NCBI GenBank assembly: GCA_022360105.1
Contig: JAKSDL010000899.1
Span: 1-29,916, forward strand
Length of the DNA: 29,916 bases
Source of the DNA: Pseudomonadota bacterium
GTDB lineage: Bacteria > SAR324 > XYD2-FULL-50-16 > JAHJRI01
Direction: 5' to 3'
Below, in pieces: positions 1 to 7,759 of the stretch. The notes beneath the pieces were generated by a model. That model saw only the letters and a list, made by a program, of their open reading frames with translations, did not search any database and was not told the DNA's origin. Positions within the stretch are counted from its first letter, which is position 1. Every line of letters starts with the position of its first letter. Made by a program: the position numbers and the translations under genes.

Positions 1-351
1 AATACTGGACATGAAAGTCCGACCGCCGTTGCAATAAACAATTTTAATTCGATGTTTTTGAATAAGCTTTGATAACGTGTATGCGCTTCGAATTGAAGTG
101 AATGAATAACGGGAAATATCTATTAAGAAAGATGATTTCATGGAGTGCTTAACCATGGGGGTTATAATGCACTCAAACCCTTTTTTTCTTAAAAGATCAG
201 TAAAAACACCTTCTTCGGGAAGAGAAACAAAGATATTCCACTGATTGGTTTTTTGAAGATACTCAAGAATCCCCAATAAAATAATTTGACCACCACCAAT
301 ATGATTTCCAAACTGTTCTAAGAACAGGATGTTGTTTTTCCTTTCATCCAT
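1..351 (-). CDS. Glycosyltransferase family 4-like, N-terminal part (cut by window edge)
   Basis: 117 codons are visible, from an ATG at 351 to the window edge; the C-terminal, nucleotide-sugar-binding half lies outside. An in-frame stop four codons upstream (TAG) fixes the start region. The N-terminus reads NILFLEQFGNHIGGGQ, followed by a helix (ILLGILEYLQK), a strand with the phrase FVSLPEEG, then DLLRKKGFE and later IKIVYCNGG. This is the usual first half of the GT-B fold in group 1/GT4 glycosyltransferases: beta-1, a glycine-rich loop, and the 'S.PEEG...LL...G' stretch. Such enzymes transfer a sugar to a lipid-linked or polysaccharide acceptor at the inner face of the cytoplasmic membrane. 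Donor and acceptor cannot be told. It lies downstream of the acyl-CoA operon on the same strand but is separated by about 280 bases and a hairpin, so it is probably a separate unit. Confidence 0.75.
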   Translation of the reverse strand, partial: MDERKNNILFLEQFGNHIGGGQIILLGILEYLQKTNQWNIFVSLPEEGVFTDLLRKKGFECIITPMVKHSMKSSFLIDISRYSFTSIRSAYTLSKLIQKHRIKIVYCNGGRTFMSSI

Positions 352-449
352 TCTTGCAGATCGCTACATTCATTAGTTAAAATAATTTGCCAACAGATCA
401 CTGTAATGATGTTTAATTCTCTTCAAATGTGGCTCAGGTTGGCCGAATT

Positions 450-566
450 ATGAAAGGGATTAATCCATTGTCAGTATTATTGTTTATCACAACTTTGTTA
501 TTACCTCTTCTAGGTTTATTTCAAACAGGTGCAAAAACGCAACAGGCAGGTTTCTCCCAAAGGTAA
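450..566 (+). CDS. Possible 38-residue hydrophobic small protein
   Basis: A short frame opens with ATG at 450 and closes with TAA at 564. It encodes one strongly hydrophobic segment (about residues 8-25: LLFITTLLLPLLGLF) after a short basic start MKGINP, then a polar tail. This resembles a signal peptide or a single-span membrane peptide. No convincing Shine-Dalgarno sequence precedes it, and it sits antisense to the likely promoter region of the glycosyltransferase. It could equally be chance or a gene remnant. No function is proposed. Confidence 0.18.
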   Translation: MKGINPLSVLLFITTLLLPLLGLFQTGAKTQQAGFSQR

Positions 567-585
567 TTGAAATATGTGAATCGTA

Positions 586-617
586 AGTCATTTGAGGGCA
601 TACTTTCTCAAATGACT
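586..617 (-). terminator. Hairpin after the acyl-CoA operon
   Basis: Arms 586-596 and 607-617 are perfect 11-base inverted repeats (AGTCATTTGAG / CTCAAATGACT) with a 10-base loop. They lie 13 bases beyond the stop codon of the AtuA-like gene. A second, smaller hairpin, CTAATC-AG-GATTAG (616-629), sits between the stop and this one and shares two bases with it. No U-tract follows, so this may be a factor-dependent terminator or a 3' end stabiliser rather than a classical intrinsic terminator. Confidence 0.5.
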
Positions 618-629
618 AATCAGGATTAG

Positions 630-2420
630 CTAATAATTATAATCACCTTCAGGTTCGGGGAGGAGGTCTGGATTGATTTTGATTGGCATAGTCAGCAGGG
701 CCTGGGAGAGGGTTTTGCCCTGGTTGTCCAGGAGCAGGGAAACAGTCCCGCCGCCGTTGAGGGCTCCGTGGAGTACGAAATTTAGGGCATACAAGTTGTC
801 CAGGCGATAGACATCGATGGGGCCTTTAACATTGCTTTTAAAGAATTCGGCCAGGCGATTTGTTGTGACTTCGCGGATAATTTCCGGATAAAGCTCTGGT
901 TTGAGGGCAATCACACCGATATTGGCAAGATCGCCTTTATCTCCCGATCTCGCGTGAGCAATCCTGCCTAATGGCACTTGCACCCGAGTGATTGAACCAT
1001 CATCGGCATCCGTTTCAGAAAAATCCCGGACAATCGGCTCTCCGCTGGGACCTTCATCACAATCAAAAAGATACTCTTTATTGTTTAAAAACATACGAGC
1101 TTGTAGTTTATCACGAGGAATCAGCCCCGGCCAGAATCCATAGGCGGGAGCCATTGCAGGTCTTCCTCCAAAAACGGTGACGCCGGGAGGACCAGCTAAG
1201 ATTAATCCTGCCAGTTCTTTGCTCATCCGCTTCAAAGGGTCTTTTGTTTCAGCACGGGCAGCAAATCGCAGGAGTATTTCAGGAGGATCATGGTCTGGTG
1301 TAGCCGACTCTCCCCAACAGGCGGATGCTCCCACAAAATCTGTTCTGCTATCTGTGAATCCATCAGTACCTACCCTGTCCCAAAACATGTCGGCAAAAAC
1401 TCTCCCTTTTGCAACGGCATCCGGTCCGCTGACTACAAGCATTCCTGTCAATTTGAATCCGGCGGAATAGTTTGTGGAAACTTTCAACATGTTGGATGGT
1501 TTCTGACCTTTGGCTCCCCAGAATTTGACTTGATCCTCTCCAATCTCTTCCAGAGAAAAAGACGTAAAATCAGCTATGACATCTGGTGACCGATAAATTC
1601 TAGGATCGGAAATCTCATAAACAATCTGTTCCTTGGCTGTTCGGGCTGATATCTTTCCTCCAGTGTTAGGATGCTTTTTCAAAACAAATGAACCATCCGG
1701 GTACGCTTCCACTAAGGGATAACCCATATTTTTATATGTCTTGATTTCCTGCCACCGCGAGTAATTTCCGCCGGTTGATTGAGTTCCGCATTCGATCAAA
1801 TGACCGGCTAGTAGAGCAGACGCCAACTTATCATATTCTTCCCAGTCCCAACCGAATTCATAAACAAATGGAGCGATAACACTGGCGGCATCGTAGGTTC
1901 TTCCGGTAACAACAATCCTGGCTCCTTTTTGTAGTGCTGCAACAATTGGTTTGGCTCCCAGGTAGGCATTAGCAGATTCAATTTTGTTAAACAGCTCTCC
2001 CACAGGCAACCCTGTTTCAAGGTGGGGTAAATCCACTCCTGCAGATTGTAGCTCCTCAAGCCTGGGCATTAAGTTGTCGCCATACACTGCGGCGACCGGA
2101 AGATCCAATCCTTGTTCTTTTGCCATGGTTTCTACGGCTTTGGCGCAGGCCTGGGCATTGATACCCCCGGCATTGGTGACAACAGTGATGTTTCTCTCGG
2201 CAATTTCCTTGATTACTTCTGCCAGTGAAGAAACGAAATCCCTGGCATATCCTGCCTCCGGATCTTTTGCCATTTGCCGGCCCAGAATAATCATGGTGAT
2301 CTCTGCCAGGTAATCCATGGTCAGATAATCGATAGGGCCGCCTAAAACCTGTCTTTTTATGGCGTCTGCTTCATCGCCCCAGAATCCACTTGCATTTGCT
2401 ATAACAATTTTATCTTTCAT
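630..2420 (-). CDS. AtuA-like protein (DUF1446 / acyclic terpene utilisation family)
   Basis: 596 residues, the usual length of the AtuA/DUF1446 family. The N-terminus (IVIANASGFWGDEADA, then LTMDYLAEITM and VVTNAGGINA) and the middle (GRTYDAASVIAPFVYEFGW, GTQSTGGNYS) are characteristic of the family. A C-terminal portion with HARSGDKGDLANIGV and LHGALNGGGTVSLL is also typical. AtuA is required for citronellol/geraniol breakdown in Pseudomonas, but its reaction is not established. Family members commonly sit beside acyl-CoA carboxylase genes. It is the last gene of the operon, 20 bases after the carboxylase beta subunit, with ATG at 2420. The context suggests a role in branched-chain or isoprenoid acyl-CoA degradation. 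Family membership is secure; substrate is unknown. Confidence 0.85.
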   Translation of the reverse strand: MKDKIVIANASGFWGDEADAIKRQVLGGPIDYLTMDYLAEITMIILGRQMAKDPEAGYARDFVSSLAEVIKEIAERNITVVTNAGGINAQACAKAVETMAKEQGLDLPVAAVYGDNLMPRLEELQSAGVDLPHLETGLPVGELFNKIESANAYLGAKPIVAALQKGARIVVTGRTYDAASVIAPFVYEFGWDWEEYDKLASALLAGHLIECGTQSTGGNYSRWQEIKTYKNMGYPLVEAYPDGSFVLKKHPNTGGKISARTAKEQIVYEISDPRIYRSPDVIADFTSFSLEEIGEDQVKFWGAKGQKPSNMLKVSTNYSAGFKLTGMLVVSGPDAVAKGRVFADMFWDRVGTDGFTDSRTDFVGASACWGESATPDHDPPEILLRFAARAETKDPLKRMSKELAGLILAGPPGVTVFGGRPAMAPAYGFWPGLIPRDKLQARMFLNNKEYLFDCDEGPSGEPIVRDFSETDADDGSITRVQVPLGRIAHARSGDKGDLANIGVIALKPELYPEIIREVTTNRLAEFFKSNVKGPIDVYRLDNLYALNFVLHGALNGGGTVSLLLDNQGKTLSQALLTMPIKINPDLLPEPEGDYNY

Positions 2421-2440
2421 AAGACTGATTCCGAAAATAG

Positions 2441-4042
2441 TTAAAATCGCATATTGCCAAAAGCGGGCTCTCCAACAGGTTTTAACAGGCTAACTTCAAA
2501 AGCCATGGCCAACCAGTCGCGAAGTTCATGAAATGCCAACACCCTGTCATTCAGGATTCGTGCACCGCAGTAGAAAGGATGAGCTTCCGAATCGTATTTG
2601 TTCTGCATTTTGTCACTAAACTCTTTTTTCTCTTCGTCGGTCATAGGATTGCCCTTAGCTTTTCTCTTGCCCTCTTCAATGGAAAGCAGCACACCTGCTG
2701 CGCTTCTTCCGGCCATAACAGCTGTTCTCGCTCTCATGGTTGTAAAAAGGAAATGTGGACGGTATGCCCTGCCGCACATACCGTAGTTGGCCGCTCCATT
2801 ATCAGGTCCAATGGCAACCTGAATCCTGGGAACCTGGGCGCAAGCGACTGCTCGCACCATGTCTGATCCGTATTTTCCTATTCCCATATGTTCAGAATTG
2901 GTCCCAACCATGTATCCAGGCGAACCCTGCAAAAAGAGCAACGGAATTTTTTCCTGTGAACAGCGCACAATCCATTCCGTTGCTTTACGAGCTGCTTCGA
3001 AGAAAACAATACCTGAATTGTTGGAGGCGACAATACCAATTGGCATCCCTTTTAATAATATTTTACCGGTTACGATATTATCAGCTCGACCCAGCGCATA
3101 GTCTTTTTTGTATTCGTTAAAAACACTGCTATCAGCCAAAGTTTCAATAATTGGTCGGACATTAAATGCTTGATTTACAGTTGAAGGAAGATTGTTGTAG
3201 ATTGTTTCAGTTGGAACAGCCGGAGGCATTTCTTCGTATCGATGCAAATGTACTTTTTGAGGAGGTTCCATGGAAAGTATCTGCCGGACTCGATCCACAG
3301 CTTCCGACTGGTTATAGCAGAGATGATCAGCACCGCCGGAAATTTGAGTGTGGACTTTCGCCCCTCCAAGATCCTCAGGAGTTGTTACTTCACCGGTTGC
3401 CATCTTTACCAGGGGTGGACCTGCTAAAAACGAGTATGACATCTGATCAACCATAATGGATTGACATGCCATGAACACAATGTAAGCTCCTCCTGCAGTA
3501 TTGCCACCGGTACTGAATGTAATTTGTTTCAAGCCTTTGGCTGACATGCGGGCCATATTATAAAAAATAGAACCAAATTGCTGGTCATCAGGAAAAACAT
3601 CAGCCTGCATGGGCAGGAAAGCACCTCCGGAATCTGCGATATACACACAATTCAAACCACATTGCTCAGCAATGGCCTGGGCTCTCATGTGCTTTTTTAA
3701 TGTGATCGGAAAGTAAGTTCCGGCTTTGACTCGACTGTCATTGGCAAATATCATGGTCCAGTTTCCATGAATCTTTCCTATGCCCGTCACAATCCCACCC
3801 CCGGGAACATCCATGACGTCGGGATAGTCCATTCCAAATCCGGCAATACGGGAAAGCTCATAAAACATGGTGTTTTCATCGATCATTTCCTGGATGAGTA
3901 ATCTAACCGGACGTTTACCAACTTTGGCCAGTTTATCAACAGCTTTCTGACCACCGGTGTTGACTACATCCAGTACCCGCTCTTCCAGTTTTTTCTCTTC
4001 AGCCAACCAGTGATTTCGATTTTGTGTACTTAGTTCCGTCAT
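2441..4042 (-). CDS. Acyl-CoA carboxylase, carboxyltransferase (beta) subunit, methylcrotonyl/geranyl-CoA type
   Basis: 533 residues, close to the length of methylcrotonyl-CoA and geranyl-CoA carboxylase beta subunits. Visible signatures are the N-half IADSGGAFLP (about 135-144), the oxyanion-hole stretch NTAGGAY (181-187), AGPPLVKMATGE (207-218) and LGGAKVHTQISGGADH (225-240), which is very like the MCC beta consensus. The C-terminal half has NNSGIVF and GAANYGMCGRAY for the second oxyanion hole. In this family the subunit moves the carboxyl group from carboxybiotin to a beta-methyl enoyl-CoA. The partner carrying biotin carboxylase and biotin carrier domains is not in the window, so it must be encoded elsewhere or the enzyme works differently. 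Start ATG at 4042, three bases after the hydratase stop; translation is probably coupled. Confidence 0.9.
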   Translation of the reverse strand: MTELSTQNRNHWLAEEKKLEERVLDVVNTGGQKAVDKLAKVGKRPVRLLIQEMIDENTMFYELSRIAGFGMDYPDVMDVPGGGIVTGIGKIHGNWTMIFANDSRVKAGTYFPITLKKHMRAQAIAEQCGLNCVYIADSGGAFLPMQADVFPDDQQFGSIFYNMARMSAKGLKQITFSTGGNTAGGAYIVFMACQSIMVDQMSYSFLAGPPLVKMATGEVTTPEDLGGAKVHTQISGGADHLCYNQSEAVDRVRQILSMEPPQKVHLHRYEEMPPAVPTETIYNNLPSTVNQAFNVRPIIETLADSSVFNEYKKDYALGRADNIVTGKILLKGMPIGIVASNNSGIVFFEAARKATEWIVRCSQEKIPLLFLQGSPGYMVGTNSEHMGIGKYGSDMVRAVACAQVPRIQVAIGPDNGAANYGMCGRAYRPHFLFTTMRARTAVMAGRSAAGVLLSIEEGKRKAKGNPMTDEEKKEFSDKMQNKYDSEAHPFYCGARILNDRVLAFHELRDWLAMAFEVSLLKPVGEPAFGNMRF

Positions 4043-4045
4043 AGC

Positions 4046-4828
4046 TTATTTCCCCTTATATTCCGGTTTTCTTTTTTCGCGAAACGCCTTCAATCCTTCT
4101 AATCTGTCTTCAGTTGGAATAGTCAGCCAGTAGGCGTTTGATTCAATTCCGAGCCCGGTGTTGATATCCGTTTCAATTCCGGCATTGATTGCATATTTCG
4201 CTTGTTCTATGGCTATTGGTCCTGTCTCAAGAATCATTGATGCCATTTTATTACATTCTTCTATTAATTTACCCGTGTCGCAGATCTTGTTTACCAGACC
4301 TATTTCCAGTGCCTCTTCTGCGTTCACTCGCCTTCCTGTGAAGATTAGCTCTTTTGCCTTACCCACACCAATCAGTCTTGGCAGCCGTTGCGTTCCTCCG
4401 GCCCCCGGAATAATGGCGAGCCTGGTTTCTGTGAGTCCCATTGAAGCATTGGTTGATGCAATTCTGATATCAGATGCCAGCGCTAATTCAGTTCCTCCTC
4501 CCAGGGCAATACCGTTAATTCCGGCAATAACCGGTTTGTTTAATGTCGCAAGGGAGGTAAAGAGATTGCGGATAGTGAAAATGAATTTTCTCACTTCCGT
4601 TTCTTCCATACCGGCCCTTTCTTTAAGGTCAGCCCCGGCGCAGAATGCTTTTTCACCGGCTCCTGTGACAATGATAACTCTTACATCACGTCTGAATATG
4701 AGTTCATCCACTTGCTCTTTCAAAGCGGTAAGCAATGCCCTGTTGAGGGCATTCATGTTTTCGGGACGATTCAAAGTCATAATCACAATGCCATCTGCTT
4801 CTTCCGTCAATAAAATTTTATCAGTCAT
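4046..4828 (-). CDS. Enoyl-CoA hydratase/isomerase (crotonase family)
   Basis: 260 residues, the standard length for crotonases. Oxyanion-hole residues lie in AFCAGADLKE (61-70) and GIALGGGTE (106-114). Both catalytic glutamates of the rat hydratase model are present: E114 in GGGTELALASD and E134 in MGLTETRLAIIPGAGGTQRLP. That favours true hydratase activity over pure isomerase or decarboxylase members. In this operon it probably hydrates the product of the carboxylase or dehydrogenase, as methylglutaconyl-CoA hydratase (LiuC) or AtuE do in leucine and terpene degradation. The exact substrate is inference. ATG at 4828 is 41 bases from the dehydrogenase stop. Confidence 0.9.
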   Translation of the reverse strand: MTDKILLTEEADGIVIMTLNRPENMNALNRALLTALKEQVDELIFRRDVRVIIVTGAGEKAFCAGADLKERAGMEETEVRKFIFTIRNLFTSLATLNKPVIAGINGIALGGGTELALASDIRIASTNASMGLTETRLAIIPGAGGTQRLPRLIGVGKAKELIFTGRRVNAEEALEIGLVNKICDTGKLIEECNKMASMILETGPIAIEQAKYAINAGIETDINTGLGIESNAYWLTIPTEDRLEGLKAFREKRKPEYKGK

Positions 4829-4869
4829 CTTGTTGTCGATTTATTAGGGTTGTAGATCCTTTGAATCAT

Positions 4870-6018
4870 TTAACAGCCGATATATCGGGAGATAACAATC
4901 CGTTGAACTTCCGACGTTCCTTCACCAATATCGAGAAGTTTTTGATCGCGATAGAATCGTTCAACATGGTGGTCTTTCATTAATCCATAACCGCCATGGA
5001 TCTGGACAGCATGGTTAGCGACTCTTCCCATTAATTCGGAACAATAGAGCTTACCCATGGCCGCTTCCTTTTCAAACGGTCTTTTATTGCTTCTTAGCCA
5101 GCAAGCTTTATAAAGCAGGTTTCTGCCACATTCGATTTCCATGGCACAATCAGCCAGTTTAAAAGCAATAGCTTGGAATTTTGAGATAGGCTGACCGAAT
5201 TGTTCCCGCTCTTTGGAGTATTTTAATGCCAGTTCGTAAGATCCCTGAGCACCTCCGAGCCCCATGGCACCGATGGAAAGTCTCCCACCATCCAGGGTTT
5301 GCAACATCTGATGAAAACCATCACCCACTTTTCCCAGAATGGCATCTTTCTTTACCCGCACATCATCGAAATACAGTTCTGATGTATTGGATGCGCGCCA
5401 CATCATTTTTCCGTGCATGGGAACAGCCTTGTATCCTGGTGTTCCGTTTTCTACCAGAAAACAGGTATAGATTGGCTTACCATTATCTTTTTTGCCGGTG
5501 ATGGCCTGCACGGTAGTGCCCATGGATAGATCGCAAGAAGCATTGGTAATGAATATCTTTGATCCGTTGATGACCCACTCATCACCATCCTGGACTGCCG
5601 TGGTTTGACTTCCCCCCGCATCAGATCCAGCAGTAGGCTCGGTCAAGCCAAATCCCCATAATCCTTCTCCGGAGCACAGTTTGGGTAAGTATTTTTTCTT
5701 TTGTTCTTCCGTTCCAAAGTAATAGATCGGTCCGATTCCCAGGGAATTGGCTGCAGCTACCGTGGCTGCCTGGGAACCATCAATTCTGGCAACTTCTTCC
5801 ACAGCGATAATATATGAAATATAATCCATGGCTTGACCGCCATATTCTTCCGATACAAACATTCCAAAAAGACCGATTTCACCCATTTTTAAAGTGAGCT
5901 CGTTGGAGAACTCTTCGTTTTCGTCTAACTCCAGTGCTACCGGGGCAATCTCTTTTTCCGCAAATCGTCTGACTTCTTTGCGAATCATTTCCTGTTCTTT
6001 TGAAAGATCAAAATCCAA
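4870..6018 (-). CDS. Acyl-CoA dehydrogenase (butyryl/short-chain type active site)
   Basis: 382 residues, the classic homotetrameric FAD acyl-CoA dehydrogenase length. It shows the family signatures GLTEPTAGSDAGG (FAD and substrate contacts), KYSKEREQFGQPISKFQ, and IHGGYGLMKDHHVERFYRD. The catalytic base position in DIGEGTSEVQ carries Glu (E366), as in short- and medium-chain dehydrogenases. Isovaleryl-CoA dehydrogenase has a non-Glu residue there and takes its base from an earlier helix; that earlier stretch here reads LDGGRLSIG, without the Glu. The start is TTG at 6018, chosen because AAAGGAGG lies about 6 bases upstream and MDFDLSKEQEMIR is the normal N-terminus. It is the first gene of the operon. 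Electrons would go to ETF, which is not encoded here. Confidence 0.92.
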   Translation of the reverse strand: MDFDLSKEQEMIRKEVRRFAEKEIAPVALELDENEEFSNELTLKMGEIGLFGMFVSEEYGGQAMDYISYIIAVEEVARIDGSQAATVAAANSLGIGPIYYFGTEEQKKKYLPKLCSGEGLWGFGLTEPTAGSDAGGSQTTAVQDGDEWVINGSKIFITNASCDLSMGTTVQAITGKKDNGKPIYTCFLVENGTPGYKAVPMHGKMMWRASNTSELYFDDVRVKKDAILGKVGDGFHQMLQTLDGGRLSIGAMGLGGAQGSYELALKYSKEREQFGQPISKFQAIAFKLADCAMEIECGRNLLYKACWLRSNKRPFEKEAAMGKLYCSELMGRVANHAVQIHGGYGLMKDHHVERFYRDQKLLDIGEGTSEVQRIVISRYIGC

Positions 6019-6021
6019 GGG

Positions 6022-6032
6022 TTCCTCCTTTT
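6022..6032 (-). promoter_or_regulatory. Strong Shine-Dalgarno fixing a TTG start
   Basis: On the minus strand the sequence AAAAGGAGGAA lies just upstream of TTG at 6018-6016. The near-perfect match to the anti-SD is the main reason for accepting TTG as the start of the acyl-CoA dehydrogenase. Confidence 0.7.
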
Positions 6033-6207
6033 CATTCAGGTTAACAATGATACTTTTTTATGTACTCACTCATTTAATTGATCAACAATTTGGGTTGTTT
6101 TTGTCGCAATGAGTCCCCCCGTTGAGACGTCACTAAATATGTACAATGGTTTTTTTATACATCTGAGCAAATATTATTTCTATTTAAATCATACCTAACC
6201 ATAAAGC

Positions 6208-6223
6208 CTTCTCCCGGGAGAAG
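6208..6223 (-). terminator. Palindromic hairpin after the OadG-like gene
   Basis: CTTCTCCCGGGAGAAG is a perfect 16-base palindrome (6-bp stem, CCGG loop) 3 bases beyond the stop codon of the OadG-like gene. Read on the plus strand it is followed within 7 bases by TTTTTTT (6231-6237), so it is better as a plus-strand terminator. On the minus strand no U-run follows. It separates the OadG-like gene from the acyl-CoA operon. Confidence 0.4.
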
Positions 6224-6226
6224 ACC

Positions 6227-6544
6227 TCAATTTTTTTGATTACCAAAAATATTATGGGAGCCGGGATTATTAGAACGAGAATATTGCCTCTTATTTTCAC
6301 GTTGCAGCATTAAAGTAATAGCAGCAACAATGTCGTTGTTGTTTTCTTCGCTTGAGGTTCCTGTTCTTATTGATTGCTGTTGCGTTGAATCCCTTTGATT
6401 TAATTTCTCAAATAAAGCAATCCAATTCAGAATCCCGGTTAGTATTCGTATGGTTATGCTGATCAGGAATAGTCCTTTGAAAACGATTGACATGCCGGTT
6501 AAACTGATCGCAAATGCACCCTCCCGAACGTTCAAAGTAATCAT
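6227..6544 (-). CDS. OadG-like small membrane protein (sodium-pump decarboxylase gamma-subunit family)
   Basis: 105 residues. The start VREGAFAISLTGMSIVFKGL leads into one membrane span (about residues 12-40), followed by a polar linker and the helix DIVAAITLMLQRE. A single N-terminal span with 'EG..I...GM..VF..L' and a later 'I.AAI..ML' helix is the OadG/MmdD pattern: the small subunit that assembles biotin-dependent, Na+-pumping decarboxylases. Start ATG at 6544 has AGAAAGGA about 6 bases upstream. No OadB/MmdB-type beta subunit or biotin protein lies nearby, so the partner is unknown. It precedes the acyl-CoA carboxylase operon on the same strand, with about 200 bases and a hairpin between. 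The resemblance is by pattern only in a fast-evolving family. Confidence 0.6.
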   Translation of the reverse strand: MITLNVREGAFAISLTGMSIVFKGLFLISITIRILTGILNWIALFEKLNQRDSTQQQSIRTGTSSEENNNDIVAAITLMLQRENKRQYSRSNNPGSHNIFGNQKN

Positions 6545-7029
6545 TGATGATCCTTTCTGCTTAGAACCAACGCGTTGTTAAATACGATACCAGCAAGATC
6601 TCAATTCAGTGAATTGCTATTCCACTCTTGAAGCAGTGATATCGAAACCAAACACGACATGAACGAGCGCTCAGTCTAAGCCTTGAATATTTTTCTTACT
6701 ATGTCAAGTCATTGTCATCAATCGAAAGAACTGTGGTTGCAAGGAAATTCTATCCGTTTTTGAATAGCGTTATCCAGAGCAATCCGGAGGATTAACGAAC
6801 AGGTGATATCCCGGTTGTAGAACATGAGTTTCATTCTGTTTGGCCGATTATGTTCAGGCATGAGTTGCGTTCGGTTGCAAATCCGGGACTGTTCGTGTAA
6901 CTTTTCCAATCAAGGTGTTTGGTCTTTTTTTGATCTAAAAAGCCTCAGATTCTATAACCACATTATATAATAAGCGCCGGAAAAAAGGACATACCAACTA
7001 TTACGATGGAAATAATCGGACTTGAAAAA
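6545..7029. other. Gene-free stretch with a 15-base palindrome
   Basis: 485 bases between the divergent OadG-like gene and the lipoprotein cluster. No frame here looks protein-like. It holds the perfect inverted repeat CAATTCA-G-TGAATTG (6602-6616), which could be an operator near the OadG-like gene, and a sigma-70-like promoter (6930-6958) for the lipoprotein genes. Nothing else was recognised. Confidence 0.5.
6930..6958 (+). promoter_or_regulatory. Candidate sigma-70 promoter for the lipoprotein cluster
   Basis: TTGATC (6930-6935), a 17-base spacer, and TATAAC (6953-6958). These match 4/6 and 5/6 consensus bases at ideal spacing, about 70 bases before the first lipoprotein start. Confidence 0.35.
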
Positions 7030-7731
7030 ATGACAAGACTAATACAAAGGATTTCTTTTTTATGTTTGATGTTGCTGGTTGTTGCCTGTTCGAAAACGGT
7101 TGTGTTTAAACAGGAAGCCGGGAAATCGGTGCCGTTAAAAACTGATGCCAGGGTGATCAGGCTTCACGAGGATTACTTGTTTGCTGAACGTGATGCCCAG
7201 GCTTTAAAAGAGAAAGTCGTAGAAAACATCAAAAGAGTTATGGAGCAGCAGCAACGTTTTCAATTTGAGTTTGTTCCAACCGGCAGGAGGGTGCCTAAAA
7301 ACAACAGCAACAATGAAAATATCTTTCTAATTGGGGATATTTGGATGTACAAAGGAAGTACTACCGGGAATGAAGTCAAAAAAGTTACCAAAAGAAAAGT
7401 GAAAAGACGACTTTCTCAAAGCTGGGATGAGTTGGAAAAGCGAACCTGGAAGCAGGATAACTTACAAACTGTTGTATCACTTTATTTTGTTGAAATTGGC
7501 AGTAAGACCAAAATATTGAGATCAACCATCACAATTTCCAACGATAAAAGAACGAAAATTCAAACCGGTGGACGTACCATATCCGATCGGCAGTATTCAC
7601 AACTTTACAGGGATAAGGAAATTCAGGCCGGTTATGAGCAGGTGAAATCAAATTCCACTATTACTTCGACACAAAAGGCCCTGGATGAACTCGCACGAAA
7701 AGTTGTGACGGTTCATTTCGATTCACTTTAA
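7030..7731 (+). CDS. Lipoprotein of unknown function
   Basis: 233 residues from ATG 7030. An in-frame ATG at 7006 would add eight residues, but 7030 gives a textbook signal peptide (MTRLIQR, hydrophobic core, lipobox VVAC with Cys20) and has GGA 9 bases upstream. The mature protein is polar and basic in the middle (KKVTKRKVKRR) with later beta-rich stretches such as TVVSLYFVEIGSKTKILRSTITIS. The residues after Cys (Ser-Lys) are not Asp, so outer-membrane sorting by Lol is expected. I do not recognise the family. It begins a three-lipoprotein run, 28 bases before the next gene, so the products probably act together in the envelope. Confidence 0.75.
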   Translation: MTRLIQRISFLCLMLLVVACSKTVVFKQEAGKSVPLKTDARVIRLHEDYLFAERDAQALKEKVVENIKRVMEQQQRFQFEFVPTGRRVPKNNSNNENIFLIGDIWMYKGSTTGNEVKKVTKRKVKRRLSQSWDELEKRTWKQDNLQTVVSLYFVEIGSKTKILRSTITISNDKRTKIQTGGRTISDRQYSQLYRDKEIQAGYEQVKSNSTITSTQKALDELARKVVTVHFDSL

Positions 7732-7759
7732 TACGAATTAATGTTTTGCAATAACCAAT

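Noticed and set aside
4158..4847. 229-codon frame on the plus strand opposite the enoyl-CoA hydratase.
   Set aside because: It is the antisense shadow of a clear crotonase with both catalytic Glu residues.
6105..6118. GC-N10-CC on the plus strand, a possible leftward sigma-54 promoter for the acyl-CoA operon.
   Set aside because: The -24 side is a run of G with no TGGCAC character; the spacing match is probably chance in a G-run.
6692..6715. Perfect TTGACA on the minus strand before the OadG-like gene.
   Set aside because: No acceptable -10 hexamer at 16-18 bases.
6718..6909. 63-codon frame on the minus strand in the gap before the lipoproteins.
   Set aside because: No SD, no domain-like pattern, composition unlike the neighbouring genes.
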